From assembly GCA_947629665.1 (NCBI GenBank), contig CANREJ010000004.1, positions 1 to 64,000 on the forward strand: a stretch of 64,000 bases of DNA. Reading direction: 5' to 3'. The stretch comes from an uncultured Clostridia bacterium. Its GTDB lineage: Bacteria; Bacillota; Clostridia; Christensenellales; Borkfalkiaceae. A program made the position numbers and the translations under genes. Position 1 is the first letter of the stretch. Every line of letters begins with the position of its first letter. The notes beneath the pieces are model-generated. The model was not told the DNA's origin, made no database searches, and worked only from the letters and a program-made list of their open reading frames with translations. Shown here in pieces: positions 53,402 to 61,994 of this stretch.

Positions 53402-54583
53402 ATGAAAATCAAACAAAAAAATTTAATTATATGTATTCTTTTGCTCGTGCTGGCGCTTGCGGCAACGCTCGCGGGCGCCTGTTCGGGGCAGAAGAATGCC
53501 GAAGAAATTGCCAGGGAAAACGGCGCTACCGTTAAAATCACTCTGGATTTGGCGGGCGGCTCGTCAAACGAGCAGCAGTACAGGTATCTGTATATCCGCA
53601 ACGATTCGCCCATCGCGCTCCCGTGGGAAGAGTTGGGCGGCAAGGGCATAATCAATCCCCCCTCAAAGGAGGGGTTCCGCCTGGACGGCTTCTATCACGG
53701 CGAGAAGGATGAGGAGGGCAATATAACCTACGGCGCAAAGTGGGAGCGCAGCGAGCGTTTTTCGCAGGATACAACCCTGTACGCCAAGTGGGTGCGCCCC
53801 TTCGTTTACCGCGTTTACGACCGGAACGGCACGGCGGTAAAGGACTTCCCCGTAACCCCCGGCGAAAAGTTCGACTCTGCCGAGCGCAGCGCCGCAAAAG
53901 TGGACGGCTACACCTTTATCGCCTACTATAAGGACAAGGATTTGACCGTCCCGTGGGATGAAGATTTTGTCCACCCCGGCTATCCCGACGGCGTAACCGA
54001 GGAAACGGCGCAGGACGGGGACTACGTTGTCGCCGTGTATGCAAAATATGTGGAGGGCGACTTTAAAAAGGTATATAAGCCGAGCGATTTTACCGTTGCC
54101 TCCAACTATTGGCTCATAGGCGAAAACGGCGTTCTGGACTTTGAGGGCAAAAACTTCCCCGTGTTGCGGCAATTTACGGGCAAACTCGTGGGCAACGGCG
54201 TGGTAATCAAAAACGTCAATCTTTCCCGCGAAAACGCCACGGACGGCGCAATAGGTCTTTTCGGCGCTTTAAACGGCGCACAAATTTCCAATGTAACCTT
54301 TGAAAACTGTTCCTTAACGGTAAAATACACCCGCCGTCCGCAGGGCGTAAGCGTGGTAAAAGTGGGCTTTATGGCGGGTTCGGCGCAAAACGCCTCGCTC
54401 ACGGACGTTACGTTCACAAACTGCTCTTTAACGGTAGACGTTGCAAAATCCGCCCAGGAACAGCCCGTGGTTCCCTGCGAATATGAGGACGCAAATCCCC
54501 TTTGGGCAAACCGTGCCGACGACGAAGCCAACGCCGTCGTGCTTACCAATGTAAACGGCAATATCGCACTCAGCGTTTTATAA
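53402..54583 (+). CDS. InlB/GLUG-like repeat lipoprotein
   Basis: 393 residues, 8 bp after the previous stop. Lipobox LAGAC near residue 27. Residues about 40-220 hold two InlB-like modules (GFRLDGFYHG with TTLYAKWV; GYTFIAYYKDKDLT with YVVAVYAKYV). The last 150 residues have GLUG-type strands (AIGLFGALNGAQISNVTFENCSL and VGFMAGSAQNASLTDVTF), typical of adhesin beta-helix segments. No LRRs and no C-terminal anchor. Smallest of the four lipoproteins of this type in the operon. Confidence 0.9.
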   Translation: MKIKQKNLIICILLLVLALAATLAGACSGQKNAEEIARENGATVKITLDLAGGSSNEQQYRYLYIRNDSPIALPWEELGGKGIINPPSKEGFRLDGFYHGEKDEEGNITYGAKWERSERFSQDTTLYAKWVRPFVYRVYDRNGTAVKDFPVTPGEKFDSAERSAAKVDGYTFIAYYKDKDLTVPWDEDFVHPGYPDGVTEETAQDGDYVVAVYAKYVEGDFKKVYKPSDFTVASNYWLIGENGVLDFEGKNFPVLRQFTGKLVGNGVVIKNVNLSRENATDGAIGLFGALNGAQISNVTFENCSLTVKYTRRPQGVSVVKVGFMAGSAQNASLTDVTFTNCSLTVDVAKSAQEQPVVPCEYEDANPLWANRADDEANAVVLTNVNGNIALSVL

Positions 54584-54608
54584 ACAAACAAATTTGAGGA
54601 GTCAAATT

Positions 54609-57269
54609 ATGAAAAAAAAGATTGTAACTGCAATTTCGGCGTTGCTTGCGGGCGCACTCGTACTGCCCGTAGCCGCCTGCGGCCAAAAGAAAACAATTCG
54701 CAATGCCGAAACAGATCCGCTCATAATGAGCATCCAGCCCGTTGAAATGTTGTTTAACCCCTTCTTTTCAACGGCGGGCACCGATTCGTCCGTAGTGGGC
54801 ATGACGCAAACTTCCATGCTCTCCGCCGACCGCGACGGCAACATAGCTTTCGGCGACGCCGAACCCTGCGTAGTAAAGGATTATTCCATCCGCTATCTGG
54901 ACGCAAGCCGCCAACCCGTTACAACGGGCACGGACGACGGATTCTCCGTGTATCAGTTTGTAATTAAAAAGGGCATAAAGTTCTCCGACGGAGAACCTCT
55001 CACCATAAAGGACGTGCTCTTTAACCTCTACATGTATCTCGACCCCGTTTATACGGGTTCCAGCACGATTTATTCCACCGACATAGTAGGTCTGGAATAT
55101 TTCCGTTCGCTCGGCCTGTCCACGGGCGACGACAACCGCGAATCCCCCCTTGACGCAACGGCAAACGCCAACGCGACGGTGCGCTGGTCCAATCTCGCCG
55201 ATTACATGACTACGGCGGTTGCGGCAAGCATACTCACCGACGAGGAAGTTGCGCAGGCAAAGGAGGACGCAAAGGCGCTTGCCGAACTCTTCCGCCAGGA
55301 AGTAAACAACGACTGGGCGAGCGCGGGCGAAAGCCTTGAAAACTATCAAAAGGAATACAACGTAACCGAACAGTGGGAGGTATACCTCCTTCTCGAAGGC
55401 GTTATGAGCATAAAAGTGGAGAACGGCAAGCCCAAAAAGACCAACGGCAAGTACGACATAGACGAAAACACCGTTCCCAAGAGCAGTGAGCTTGCCTCGC
55501 ACGACCAAACGGCGGTAACCGACTTTGTGTACGACTATTATCAGGGCGCAACGGCCGCAAGCGGCGAGGGCAGAAGCTCGCTCACCAAGTTCGTCGAGGT
55601 AATGAGCTGGGCTTCGGGCTCCACACTTCACAGCAATATAGTTGCGGAAGAAAAGAGTAAGGTCATCGCCGACGTAACCGAACAGGGCAAAAATCCCAAA
55701 ACAATAGAGGGCATCACGGTTATAAAGGGCGATAAGTTTGTGGCTTCGGGCGAGAGCAAGAGCCAAACGGCCTACGACGCAAGCTACGACGTATTGCAGG
55801 TGGAGGTGAACGGCATCGACCCCAAGGCGATTTGGAACTTCGGCTTCACCGTATCACCCATGCATTACTACTCGGACGCCTCCGTTTCGGCGGAATATAA
55901 TGAAACGGTCGACTATCACTCGTTCAACGCACCCGGCACCCCCGGCTACGACGAGTCCAAGCCCATAAGTTTCGGCTTCCCCATGGGCGACTACCGCTAC
56001 ATGACGCAGGTAGTGCAGTACCGCAACCACGTACCCATGGGCGCGGGCATCTATAAGGCCACAAACTACAACGGTTCGGGCGACTTCAACGCACTGAACG
56101 GCACCACGACGGGCAACTTCTACGACGGCAGTATGGTTTACTACGAGCGCAATCCCTATTTCTACACGACTTTTGCCGAGGATTCAACCGAGGAAAGCAA
56201 CGCAAAAATCAAGTATATGCGCTATAAAGTAGTGGACACTTCCAACGTCCTCAACGCCCTTGTTTCGGGCGAAATAGACTACGCCGACGTGGGCGCCACA
56301 CCCGACAACCAAAACGAAGTTTCCCGTCACGCCGATTATCTTTCGCAGGTAATGACAAAGACCAACGGCTACGGCTATATAGGTATCAATGCAAAATACG
56401 TCCAAAATATCTTTATAAGAAGGGCTATAATGTCCGTTATGGACGCAAGTTTGGTTCAGTCCTACTATCCCGGCAACCTTTCCAGCATAATAACCCGTCC
56501 CATGACAACCTGTTCGTGGGTATACAACAACAAGGACGGCACGCTGTGGGAGCCGGAAGCCAAGTATTCCTTCAAAATCAGCGAATACAACAACACCGCC
56601 ACGCGCGACCAATCCCTTGAACAGTACAACCATTGGATGGATGAAGCGCGCAACGCGGGCGTAGTACGTTCCACCGCAAGCGGCACGTGGGAGTATAACA
56701 CCGACACGGGCTGGAAGCCTTTGAAATTCACATTCACAATAGCGGGCGGCACCGACGACCACCCCGCATACCAAACGCTCTCGGCGGCGGCAAGGGTACT
56801 CAACGACAACGGTTGGGAAATAACCATCAACCCCGACTCACGTGCGCTCACAAAGCTCTCAACGGGCAGTCTTGCAATATGGTGCGCGGCATGGTCGTCC
56901 ACAATCGACCCCGACATGTTCCAGGTATATCACATGGAATCCAAGGCAACCAACACCCTCGCGTGGGGCTATGATTGGATAAAAGCCAACAGCAGCGACC
57001 TTGCACAGACCGATTACGGCCTCCTTTGCGACCTCTCCGACCTCATCGACGAAGGCCGCTCGGTAAACGACCAGTACGCCCGCAGTGAAACTTACCGCAC
57101 CGCGCTGGACGTCTTGATGGATCTCGCCGTAGAGTTCCCTCTCTACCAGAGGAACGATTTGTTTGTGTACAATTCAACCGTAATCGACGCAACCACAATG
57201 AACCAGAACCCCACCTCATACAGCAGCCCCATGAATGAAATTTGGAAGGTTGATTATATAAAAGGCTGA
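54609..57269 (+). CDS. Peptide ABC transporter substrate-binding lipoprotein (SBP family 5), oversized
   Basis: The start is the ATG at 54609 after GAGGAG; the TTG at 54594 includes the SD. 886 residues against the usual 500-600. Lipobox PVAAC at residue 24. Family 5 features: the N-terminal LFNPFFSTAG segment, IKKGIKFSDGEPLTIKDVLFNLYMYLDPVY and a C-terminal IRRAIMSVMD to SYSSPMNEIWKVDYI region. An insert of roughly 230 residues follows the first lobe (about 175-410), helical and rich in charged residues. It should deliver peptides, perhaps released by the upstream protease, to the permeases encoded next. Confidence 0.93.
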   Translation: MKKKIVTAISALLAGALVLPVAACGQKKTIRNAETDPLIMSIQPVEMLFNPFFSTAGTDSSVVGMTQTSMLSADRDGNIAFGDAEPCVVKDYSIRYLDASRQPVTTGTDDGFSVYQFVIKKGIKFSDGEPLTIKDVLFNLYMYLDPVYTGSSTIYSTDIVGLEYFRSLGLSTGDDNRESPLDATANANATVRWSNLADYMTTAVAASILTDEEVAQAKEDAKALAELFRQEVNNDWASAGESLENYQKEYNVTEQWEVYLLLEGVMSIKVENGKPKKTNGKYDIDENTVPKSSELASHDQTAVTDFVYDYYQGATAASGEGRSSLTKFVEVMSWASGSTLHSNIVAEEKSKVIADVTEQGKNPKTIEGITVIKGDKFVASGESKSQTAYDASYDVLQVEVNGIDPKAIWNFGFTVSPMHYYSDASVSAEYNETVDYHSFNAPGTPGYDESKPISFGFPMGDYRYMTQVVQYRNHVPMGAGIYKATNYNGSGDFNALNGTTTGNFYDGSMVYYERNPYFYTTFAEDSTEESNAKIKYMRYKVVDTSNVLNALVSGEIDYADVGATPDNQNEVSRHADYLSQVMTKTNGYGYIGINAKYVQNIFIRRAIMSVMDASLVQSYYPGNLSSIITRPMTTCSWVYNNKDGTLWEPEAKYSFKISEYNNTATRDQSLEQYNHWMDEARNAGVVRSTASGTWEYNTDTGWKPLKFTFTIAGGTDDHPAYQTLSAAARVLNDNGWEITINPDSRALTKLSTGSLAIWCAAWSSTIDPDMFQVYHMESKATNTLAWGYDWIKANSSDLAQTDYGLLCDLSDLIDEGRSVNDQYARSETYRTALDVLMDLAVEFPLYQRNDLFVYNSTVIDATTMNQNPTSYSSPMNEIWKVDYIKG

Positions 57270-57290
57270 TAAAAACAACAAAAGGAGAGA

Positions 57291-58277
57291 ATGATGTTTA
57301 AATACATCGTCAAACGTATCCTCATATCGATAATAATTATTTTCGGGGTAACGTTCATCACATATTCGCTCTTCCGCCTCATGCCGGACAACTACGTCTA
57401 CAACAAGTTTGCGGCGCAGTCGGCAACCAACCCCAACTGGGAGGAGCAGGCGGCGCGCGTTGAACACCTGTACGGTTTGGATTTAAACGTTGTAAGCGGT
57501 TATTTCCACTGGCTTGGCAGCGCGCTCAAAGGCGACTTCGGCTATTCGTTTATAGACGGCGCGGCCGTTACGCAAAAGATAAAGGATTCCCTTCCCGTAT
57601 CCTTTATAATGTCTTTGATAGTAACGATTTTGCAAATAGCCATCGCCCTGCCCCTCGGCATAAAGGCGGCGGTCAACCAGTACGGCCCCACGGACTATAT
57701 CACCACGGTATTCACCATGCTGGGCATATCGCTCCCGTCTTTCTTCTTTTCGGGAATCATGATAAAGGTGTTTGCGGTTGACCTCGGCTGGTTTGACCCC
57801 AGCCTCGGCTTGCAGTCGGGCAACTTCACGGGCAACGGCTGGGAGCTGTTCTGGAACCAGGCATGGCACCTTGTTCTGCCCATATTCGTAAGCACCGTTT
57901 TAAGCCTGGGCGGGCTTATGCGCTACACGCGCACCAACATGCTTGAAGTGCTTAGCGCGGATTATATAAGAACGGCGCGCGCAAAGGGCGTAAAAAAGCG
58001 CAACATAATCTACAAACACGCCTTCAAAAACACGGCAATCCCCCTTGTAACAATGTTTTCGGGCATATTGGCAAGCCTGTTCTGCGGCTCCATGATAATA
58101 GAGCAGATTTTCGGCATACAGGGCATAGGCTACCAATCCTACACGGCAACAACGCAGGGAGATATCCCCTTTGTAATGGCGTATAACACGTTTATCGCGT
58201 TGCTCACGGTAATAGGAATATTCATTTCCGATATCCTGTATGCAATAGTCGATCCGCGCGTAAAACTCGGTAATTGA
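57291..58277 (+). CDS. Peptide ABC transporter permease (OppB/DppB type)
   Basis: 328 residues. Two ATGs in tandem at 57291 and 57294; AAAGGAG is 3 or 6 nt away, so 57294 may be the one used. Six membrane helices. N-terminal YIVKRILISIIIIFGVTFITY is characteristic, and the EAA loop is ADYIRTARAKGVKKRNIIYKHAFKNTAIP. First of two permease subunits that form the channel; the order binding protein-B-C is standard for Opp/Dpp operons. Confidence 0.95.
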   Translation: MMFKYIVKRILISIIIIFGVTFITYSLFRLMPDNYVYNKFAAQSATNPNWEEQAARVEHLYGLDLNVVSGYFHWLGSALKGDFGYSFIDGAAVTQKIKDSLPVSFIMSLIVTILQIAIALPLGIKAAVNQYGPTDYITTVFTMLGISLPSFFFSGIMIKVFAVDLGWFDPSLGLQSGNFTGNGWELFWNQAWHLVLPIFVSTVLSLGGLMRYTRTNMLEVLSADYIRTARAKGVKKRNIIYKHAFKNTAIPLVTMFSGILASLFCGSMIIEQIFGIQGIGYQSYTATTQGDIPFVMAYNTFIALLTVIGIFISDILYAIVDPRVKLGN

Positions 58278-58287
58278 GGAGGGAGTT

Positions 58288-59349
58288 ATGGAAGAAGAAC
58301 AGAACACAAATCCCCAACAGACCGAGGTTGCGGCAGAAGGCGCAATGCAGACGGTGGAGGGCACGGAAAATCTTTCGGACAGGGTAAAAGTTTTAAGCCC
58401 CGCGAGGCTGGTATTAAAGCGGTTTTTCCGCTCAAAGCTCTCGGTAATCGGGCTTGTAACCCTCCTTGTGCTGTATTTGGTATGCTTTATAGGCCCGCTA
58501 TTTTCCGACATGACCTATGAAACAATAGACTATAACGGCGCACAAAACGCGCAGTCCACCGAAATCACTTACACCGTGGAAGGCGTAGAGTACACCATGT
58601 ACGACATAACCTACACCGAATCCATAAACTTAAAGGCATATCCCAGCGCAAAACATTGGCTGGGCACCGACGAAAACGGCAGGGACGTGCTTATGCGCGT
58701 TCTCTACGGCGGGCAGATATCCCTCACCATAGGCATAGTGGTAGTTGTGCTGGAAACGCTCATAGGCGTAATCATGGGCGGAATTGCGGGCTATTTCGGC
58801 AAGTGGGTGGACCAGATTATAATGCGTATAGTGGATATTTTCTACTGTATTCCGCAGATGCCCATTTTGCTGATATGCAGCGCCATTTTGGCGGCCAACG
58901 AAGTAAACGGCATAGCGCGTATATATTGGCTGTGCCTGGTACTCGTATTTTTCGGCTGGGCAGGTACGGCGCGGCTCGTGCGCGGGCAGATATTATCTTT
59001 GCGCGAGCAGGAGTTCATGCTTGCCGAACGCTCCATGGGCGTTCCCGTGCGCCGCAAAATCTTTTTGCACCTCATTCCCAACGTTTTGCCCCTTTTAATA
59101 GTGCAAATGACGCTGGGGCTGGGCAGTGTAATTTTAACCGAATCAACGCTGTCCTATCTCGGTCTGGGCGTGCCCATTCCGTATGCGACGTGGGGCAATA
59201 TAATACAGGCCCTGCGCGACTTTACAACGCTTCAATATCACTTCCATATCTGGGGTCCTCCCGGAATATGTATAATGCTCGCCGTTTTGAGTTTTAACTT
59301 CGTGGGCGACGGGTTAAGGGACGCATTCGATCCCAAAATGAAGAAGTAG
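58288..59349 (+). CDS. Peptide ABC transporter permease (OppC/DppC type)
   Basis: 353 residues. A hydrophilic N-terminal 45 residues precede the first helix (SVIGLVTLLVLYLVCFIGPLF). The typical LGTDENGRDVLMRVLYGGQISLTIG follows, and the EAA loop is EFMLAERSMGVPVRRKIFLHLIPN. The C-terminus ends FVGDGLRDAFDPKMKK. GGAGGG lies 5 nt before the ATG. Heterodimer partner of the previous permease. Confidence 0.95.
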   Translation: MEEEQNTNPQQTEVAAEGAMQTVEGTENLSDRVKVLSPARLVLKRFFRSKLSVIGLVTLLVLYLVCFIGPLFSDMTYETIDYNGAQNAQSTEITYTVEGVEYTMYDITYTESINLKAYPSAKHWLGTDENGRDVLMRVLYGGQISLTIGIVVVVLETLIGVIMGGIAGYFGKWVDQIIMRIVDIFYCIPQMPILLICSAILAANEVNGIARIYWLCLVLVFFGWAGTARLVRGQILSLREQEFMLAERSMGVPVRRKIFLHLIPNVLPLLIVQMTLGLGSVILTESTLSYLGLGVPIPYATWGNIIQALRDFTTLQYHFHIWGPPGICIMLAVLSFNFVGDGLRDAFDPKMKK

Positions 59350-59359
59350 GAGGGGGACT

Positions 59360-60565
59360 ATGGAAAACCAAGTGGAAAACAAAAACCAAACGTCTGCCTC
59401 CCCCAAAAAGCCGAACGCCTTTGTTTCGGGCGCAAAAAAGCTGTTCACGGCGGGCATACCCCGCAAATCGCTCTACGACTACGAGGACGTTTCCCCCACG
59501 GAGGAGGAGCTTAAAGAGAACATATTGATAGTAAACCATCTCAAAAAGTACTTCCCCGTGGAGAGCAATCTCATAGGCCGCCCCATTCGCTATTTAAAGG
59601 CGGTGGACGACGTATCCTTAAAAATCCCCTACGGCAAAACGCTGGGCATAGTGGGCGAAAGCGGTTGCGGCAAGACCACGCTCGGCAGAACGCTCCTCGG
59701 CCTTTACGATAAAACGACGGGCGAGGTTTACTTTGACGGCAACAACATAACAAATTACGGCGAACGCCAGACGAACGCAATCCGCAAGGATATGCAGGTG
59801 ATATTCCAGGACCCGTATTCCTCGCTCTCCCCCCGTTTCACGGTGGGCGGAATAATAAGCGAGGGCGTGCTTGTGCATAAGATAGTGCCCCGCAGCCAAA
59901 TCAAGGACTACGTTGTAAACTTAATGGAGCGTTGCGGCTTACAGCCCCAATATTACGAGCGCTACCCCTACGAGTTTTCGGGCGGGCAACGCCAGCGTAT
60001 CTGCATAGCCCGCGCGCTTGCAGTAAAGCCCAAGTTCGTTGTGTGCGACGAGCCCGTTTCCGCGCTCGACGTGTCCATACAGGCGCAAATTCTCAACCTT
60101 TTAAGGGAACTCCAACAGGAGATGAAGCTCGCCTATATGTTTATCTCGCACGATTTATCCGTTGTCCGGCACGTATCGGACAGCGTAGGCGTAATGTATC
60201 TTGGCAGTATGGTGGAGTGCGGTCCCACGGAGCGGATTTTCGATAATCCCATGCACCCGTACACAAGGTCGTTGCTCTCCGCGGTGCCCGTGCCCGACCC
60301 CAGGCGCAAGAAGGACAGAATAATTTTGCAGGGCACAATACCCAGCCCCGCCAACCCGCCTTCGGGCTGCCGTTTCCACACGCGCTGTCCCGAATGTATG
60401 GAGATATGCAAATACAAGGCGCCCGTCTACCGAGAATACGAAGAGGGGCACTCGTGCGCATGCCACCTCTACGACCCCGGATATTTATCCGATCCCGTAG
60501 GCTACAAGGCGGCGTACTCCGAAGCGGACGCGGTGTTCGCGGCCTTTCCCTCCAACGTTGACTAA
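59360..60565 (+). CDS. Peptide ABC transporter ATPase (OppF/DppF type)
   Basis: 401 residues. Walker A GESGCGKTTLGRTLLG near residue 99, Q-loop VIFQDPYSSLSPR, signature FSGGQRQRICIARALA and Walker B KFVVCDEPVSALD. The C-terminal oligopeptide domain has CRFHTRCPECMEICK, a four-cysteine pattern that may bind a metal or cluster as in other OppD/F proteins. The PSLSP/SSLSPR-type Q-loop and TTLGR mark the F type. It has an N-terminal extension of about 55 residues not needed for the ATPase fold. F precedes D here, the reverse of the common order. Confidence 0.95.
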   Translation: MENQVENKNQTSASPKKPNAFVSGAKKLFTAGIPRKSLYDYEDVSPTEEELKENILIVNHLKKYFPVESNLIGRPIRYLKAVDDVSLKIPYGKTLGIVGESGCGKTTLGRTLLGLYDKTTGEVYFDGNNITNYGERQTNAIRKDMQVIFQDPYSSLSPRFTVGGIISEGVLVHKIVPRSQIKDYVVNLMERCGLQPQYYERYPYEFSGGQRQRICIARALAVKPKFVVCDEPVSALDVSIQAQILNLLRELQQEMKLAYMFISHDLSVVRHVSDSVGVMYLGSMVECGPTERIFDNPMHPYTRSLLSAVPVPDPRRKKDRIILQGTIPSPANPPSGCRFHTRCPECMEICKYKAPVYREYEEGHSCACHLYDPGYLSDPVGYKAAYSEADAVFAAFPSNVD

Positions 60566-60589
60566 AAAGGCAGGCAAGAGGAATAATCC

Positions 60590-61732
60590 ATGAAAAAAAG
60601 CAAAAGCGGCTATATCGGGTTTAAAGAATCCCGCAAAATAGTCAAATACAACAAACAGCAGATAAGGTACTACGAAAGGCTCAAAAAGCGCAAACATATC
60701 CCCCGCGAGGAATATCTTGCCACAATGAAAAACGAGGACAACGTAGTTGAATTTGACGATCTGCACACATATTTCTTTACTGACACGGGCACGGTAAAGG
60801 CGGTGAACGGCGTAAGTTTCGATATTCCCGCGCACTCCACCGTGGGCGTGGTTGGCGAAAGCGGTTGCGGCAAGTCCGTAACGTCGCTCTCCCTTCTGCG
60901 GCTCGTGCAGGCTCCGCAGGGGCAAATCGTTTCGGGCAGTATCCGCTATAAAACCAAGGACGGCGACTGCTACGACATAACCAAGCTCCCGCAGGACATG
61001 ATGGAAAAGATAAGCGGCAAGGAAATTTCAATGATTTTCCAGGAGCCTATGACGTCGTTGAATCCCGTTTTCACCATAGGCTACCAGCTTGACGAAGTAT
61101 CCCTGTTGCACATAGAGGGCGCAACAAAGGAGTCCGCAAGGGAAAAATCAATCGAAATGCTCAAACTCGTGGGCATAGCCAACGCGGAGGGGGTATACAA
61201 GAGCTACCCGCACGAACTTTCGGGCGGTATGCGCCAGCGCGTTATGATAGCCATGGCGCTGTGTTGCCAGCCCAACCTCATAATAGCGGACGAACCCACA
61301 ACCGCGCTCGACGTAACCATACAGGCGCAGATTCTGGACCTTTTGCGCGAACTGAAAGACAAGCTCGACAGCTCCATAATGCTCATCACGCACGACCTCG
61401 GCGTAATAGCCGAAATGGCGGACTACGTCGTTGTAATGTACGCGGGCAAGGTAATAGAGGCGGGCAACGTCTTTGAAATTTTCGATAACCCTTCCCACCC
61501 CTACACAATAGGACTTTTAAAGAGCAAGCCCGTAATAAACAAAAAGGTAGACGAGCTTTACTGCATAAAGGGCAGGGTGCCCAGCGCGGTGGATTTGCCC
61601 GACTACTGTTATTTCCGCGACAGGTGCGACATGTGTACCTCGGCGTGTGCTGGCAGTTATCCCGAATTTGTACAACTTTCGCCCACGCACAAAGTTGCCT
61701 GCCACCTCTATGAAAGCAAGGTACTGAAATAG
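60590..61732 (+). CDS. Peptide ABC transporter ATPase (OppD/DppD type)
   Basis: 380 residues. Walker [18 protein letters not shown] near residue 88, Q-loop [17 protein letters not shown], signature [16 protein letters not shown] and Walker [15 protein letters not shown]. The C-terminal domain carries [14 protein letters not shown]. The first 45 residues are basic and lysine-rich ([20 protein letters not shown]), an addition shared in position, not sequence, with the OppF-type partner. Last gene of the operon; no convincing terminator is visible in 61733-61820. Confidence 0.95.
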   Translation: MKKSKSGYIGFKESRKIVKYNKQQIRYYERLKKRKHIPREEYLATMKNEDNVVEFDDLHTYFFTDTGTVKAVNGVSFDIPAHSTVGVVGESGCGKSVTSLSLLRLVQAPQGQIVSGSIRYKTKDGDCYDITKLPQDMMEKISGKEISMIFQEPMTSLNPVFTIGYQLDEVSLLHIEGATKESAREKSIEMLKLVGIANAEGVYKSYPHELSGGMRQRVMIAMALCCQPNLIIADEPTTALDVTIQAQILDLLRELKDKLDSSIMLITHDLGVIAEMADYVVVMYAGKVIEAGNVFEIFDNPSHPYTIGLLKSKPVINKKVDELYCIKGRVPSAVDLPDYCYFRDRCDMCTSACAGSYPEFVQLSPTHKVACHLYESKVLK

Positions 61733-61825
61733 AAATAAATTTTAAAAAGATAATCCGGGCGGATTGCCAATAAAAAGCCATGCAAGGCACAAAATTTGTC
61801 ATAAAAAAAGGTTACAAAACTTTTG

Positions 61826-61854
61826 TTGACATTCAACGGACGGGGGATTATAAT
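61826..61854 (+). promoter_or_regulatory. Perfect-consensus promoter of the terminal surface gene
   Basis: TTGACA, a 17-bp spacer and TATAAT, matching consensus at all 12 positions. Predicted start near 61861, leader about 135 nt. Confidence 0.92.
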
Positions 61855-61994
61855 ATCAATTAAATAACAACAATATCTTACACTTTCTCTTGCAGATGCT
61901 TAATATCCTTCTCCGCAATTTTGCGGGGGGGGGGTATTGTTTTATTTGTAAAAAAAGCCGCCAATGCGGCAAACTGAAAATGGGAGAAGAGTAT
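61855..61994 (+). promoter_or_regulatory. Leader with hairpins and a G10 tract
   Basis: Contains the stem CCGCAA/TTGCGG (61914-61927) running into ten consecutive Gs (61925-61934), then a second small stem GCCGC-CAAT-GCGGC. GGAGAAGAG precedes the ATG at 61995. The homopolymer is placed where slippage could change leader folding. Confidence 0.6.
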
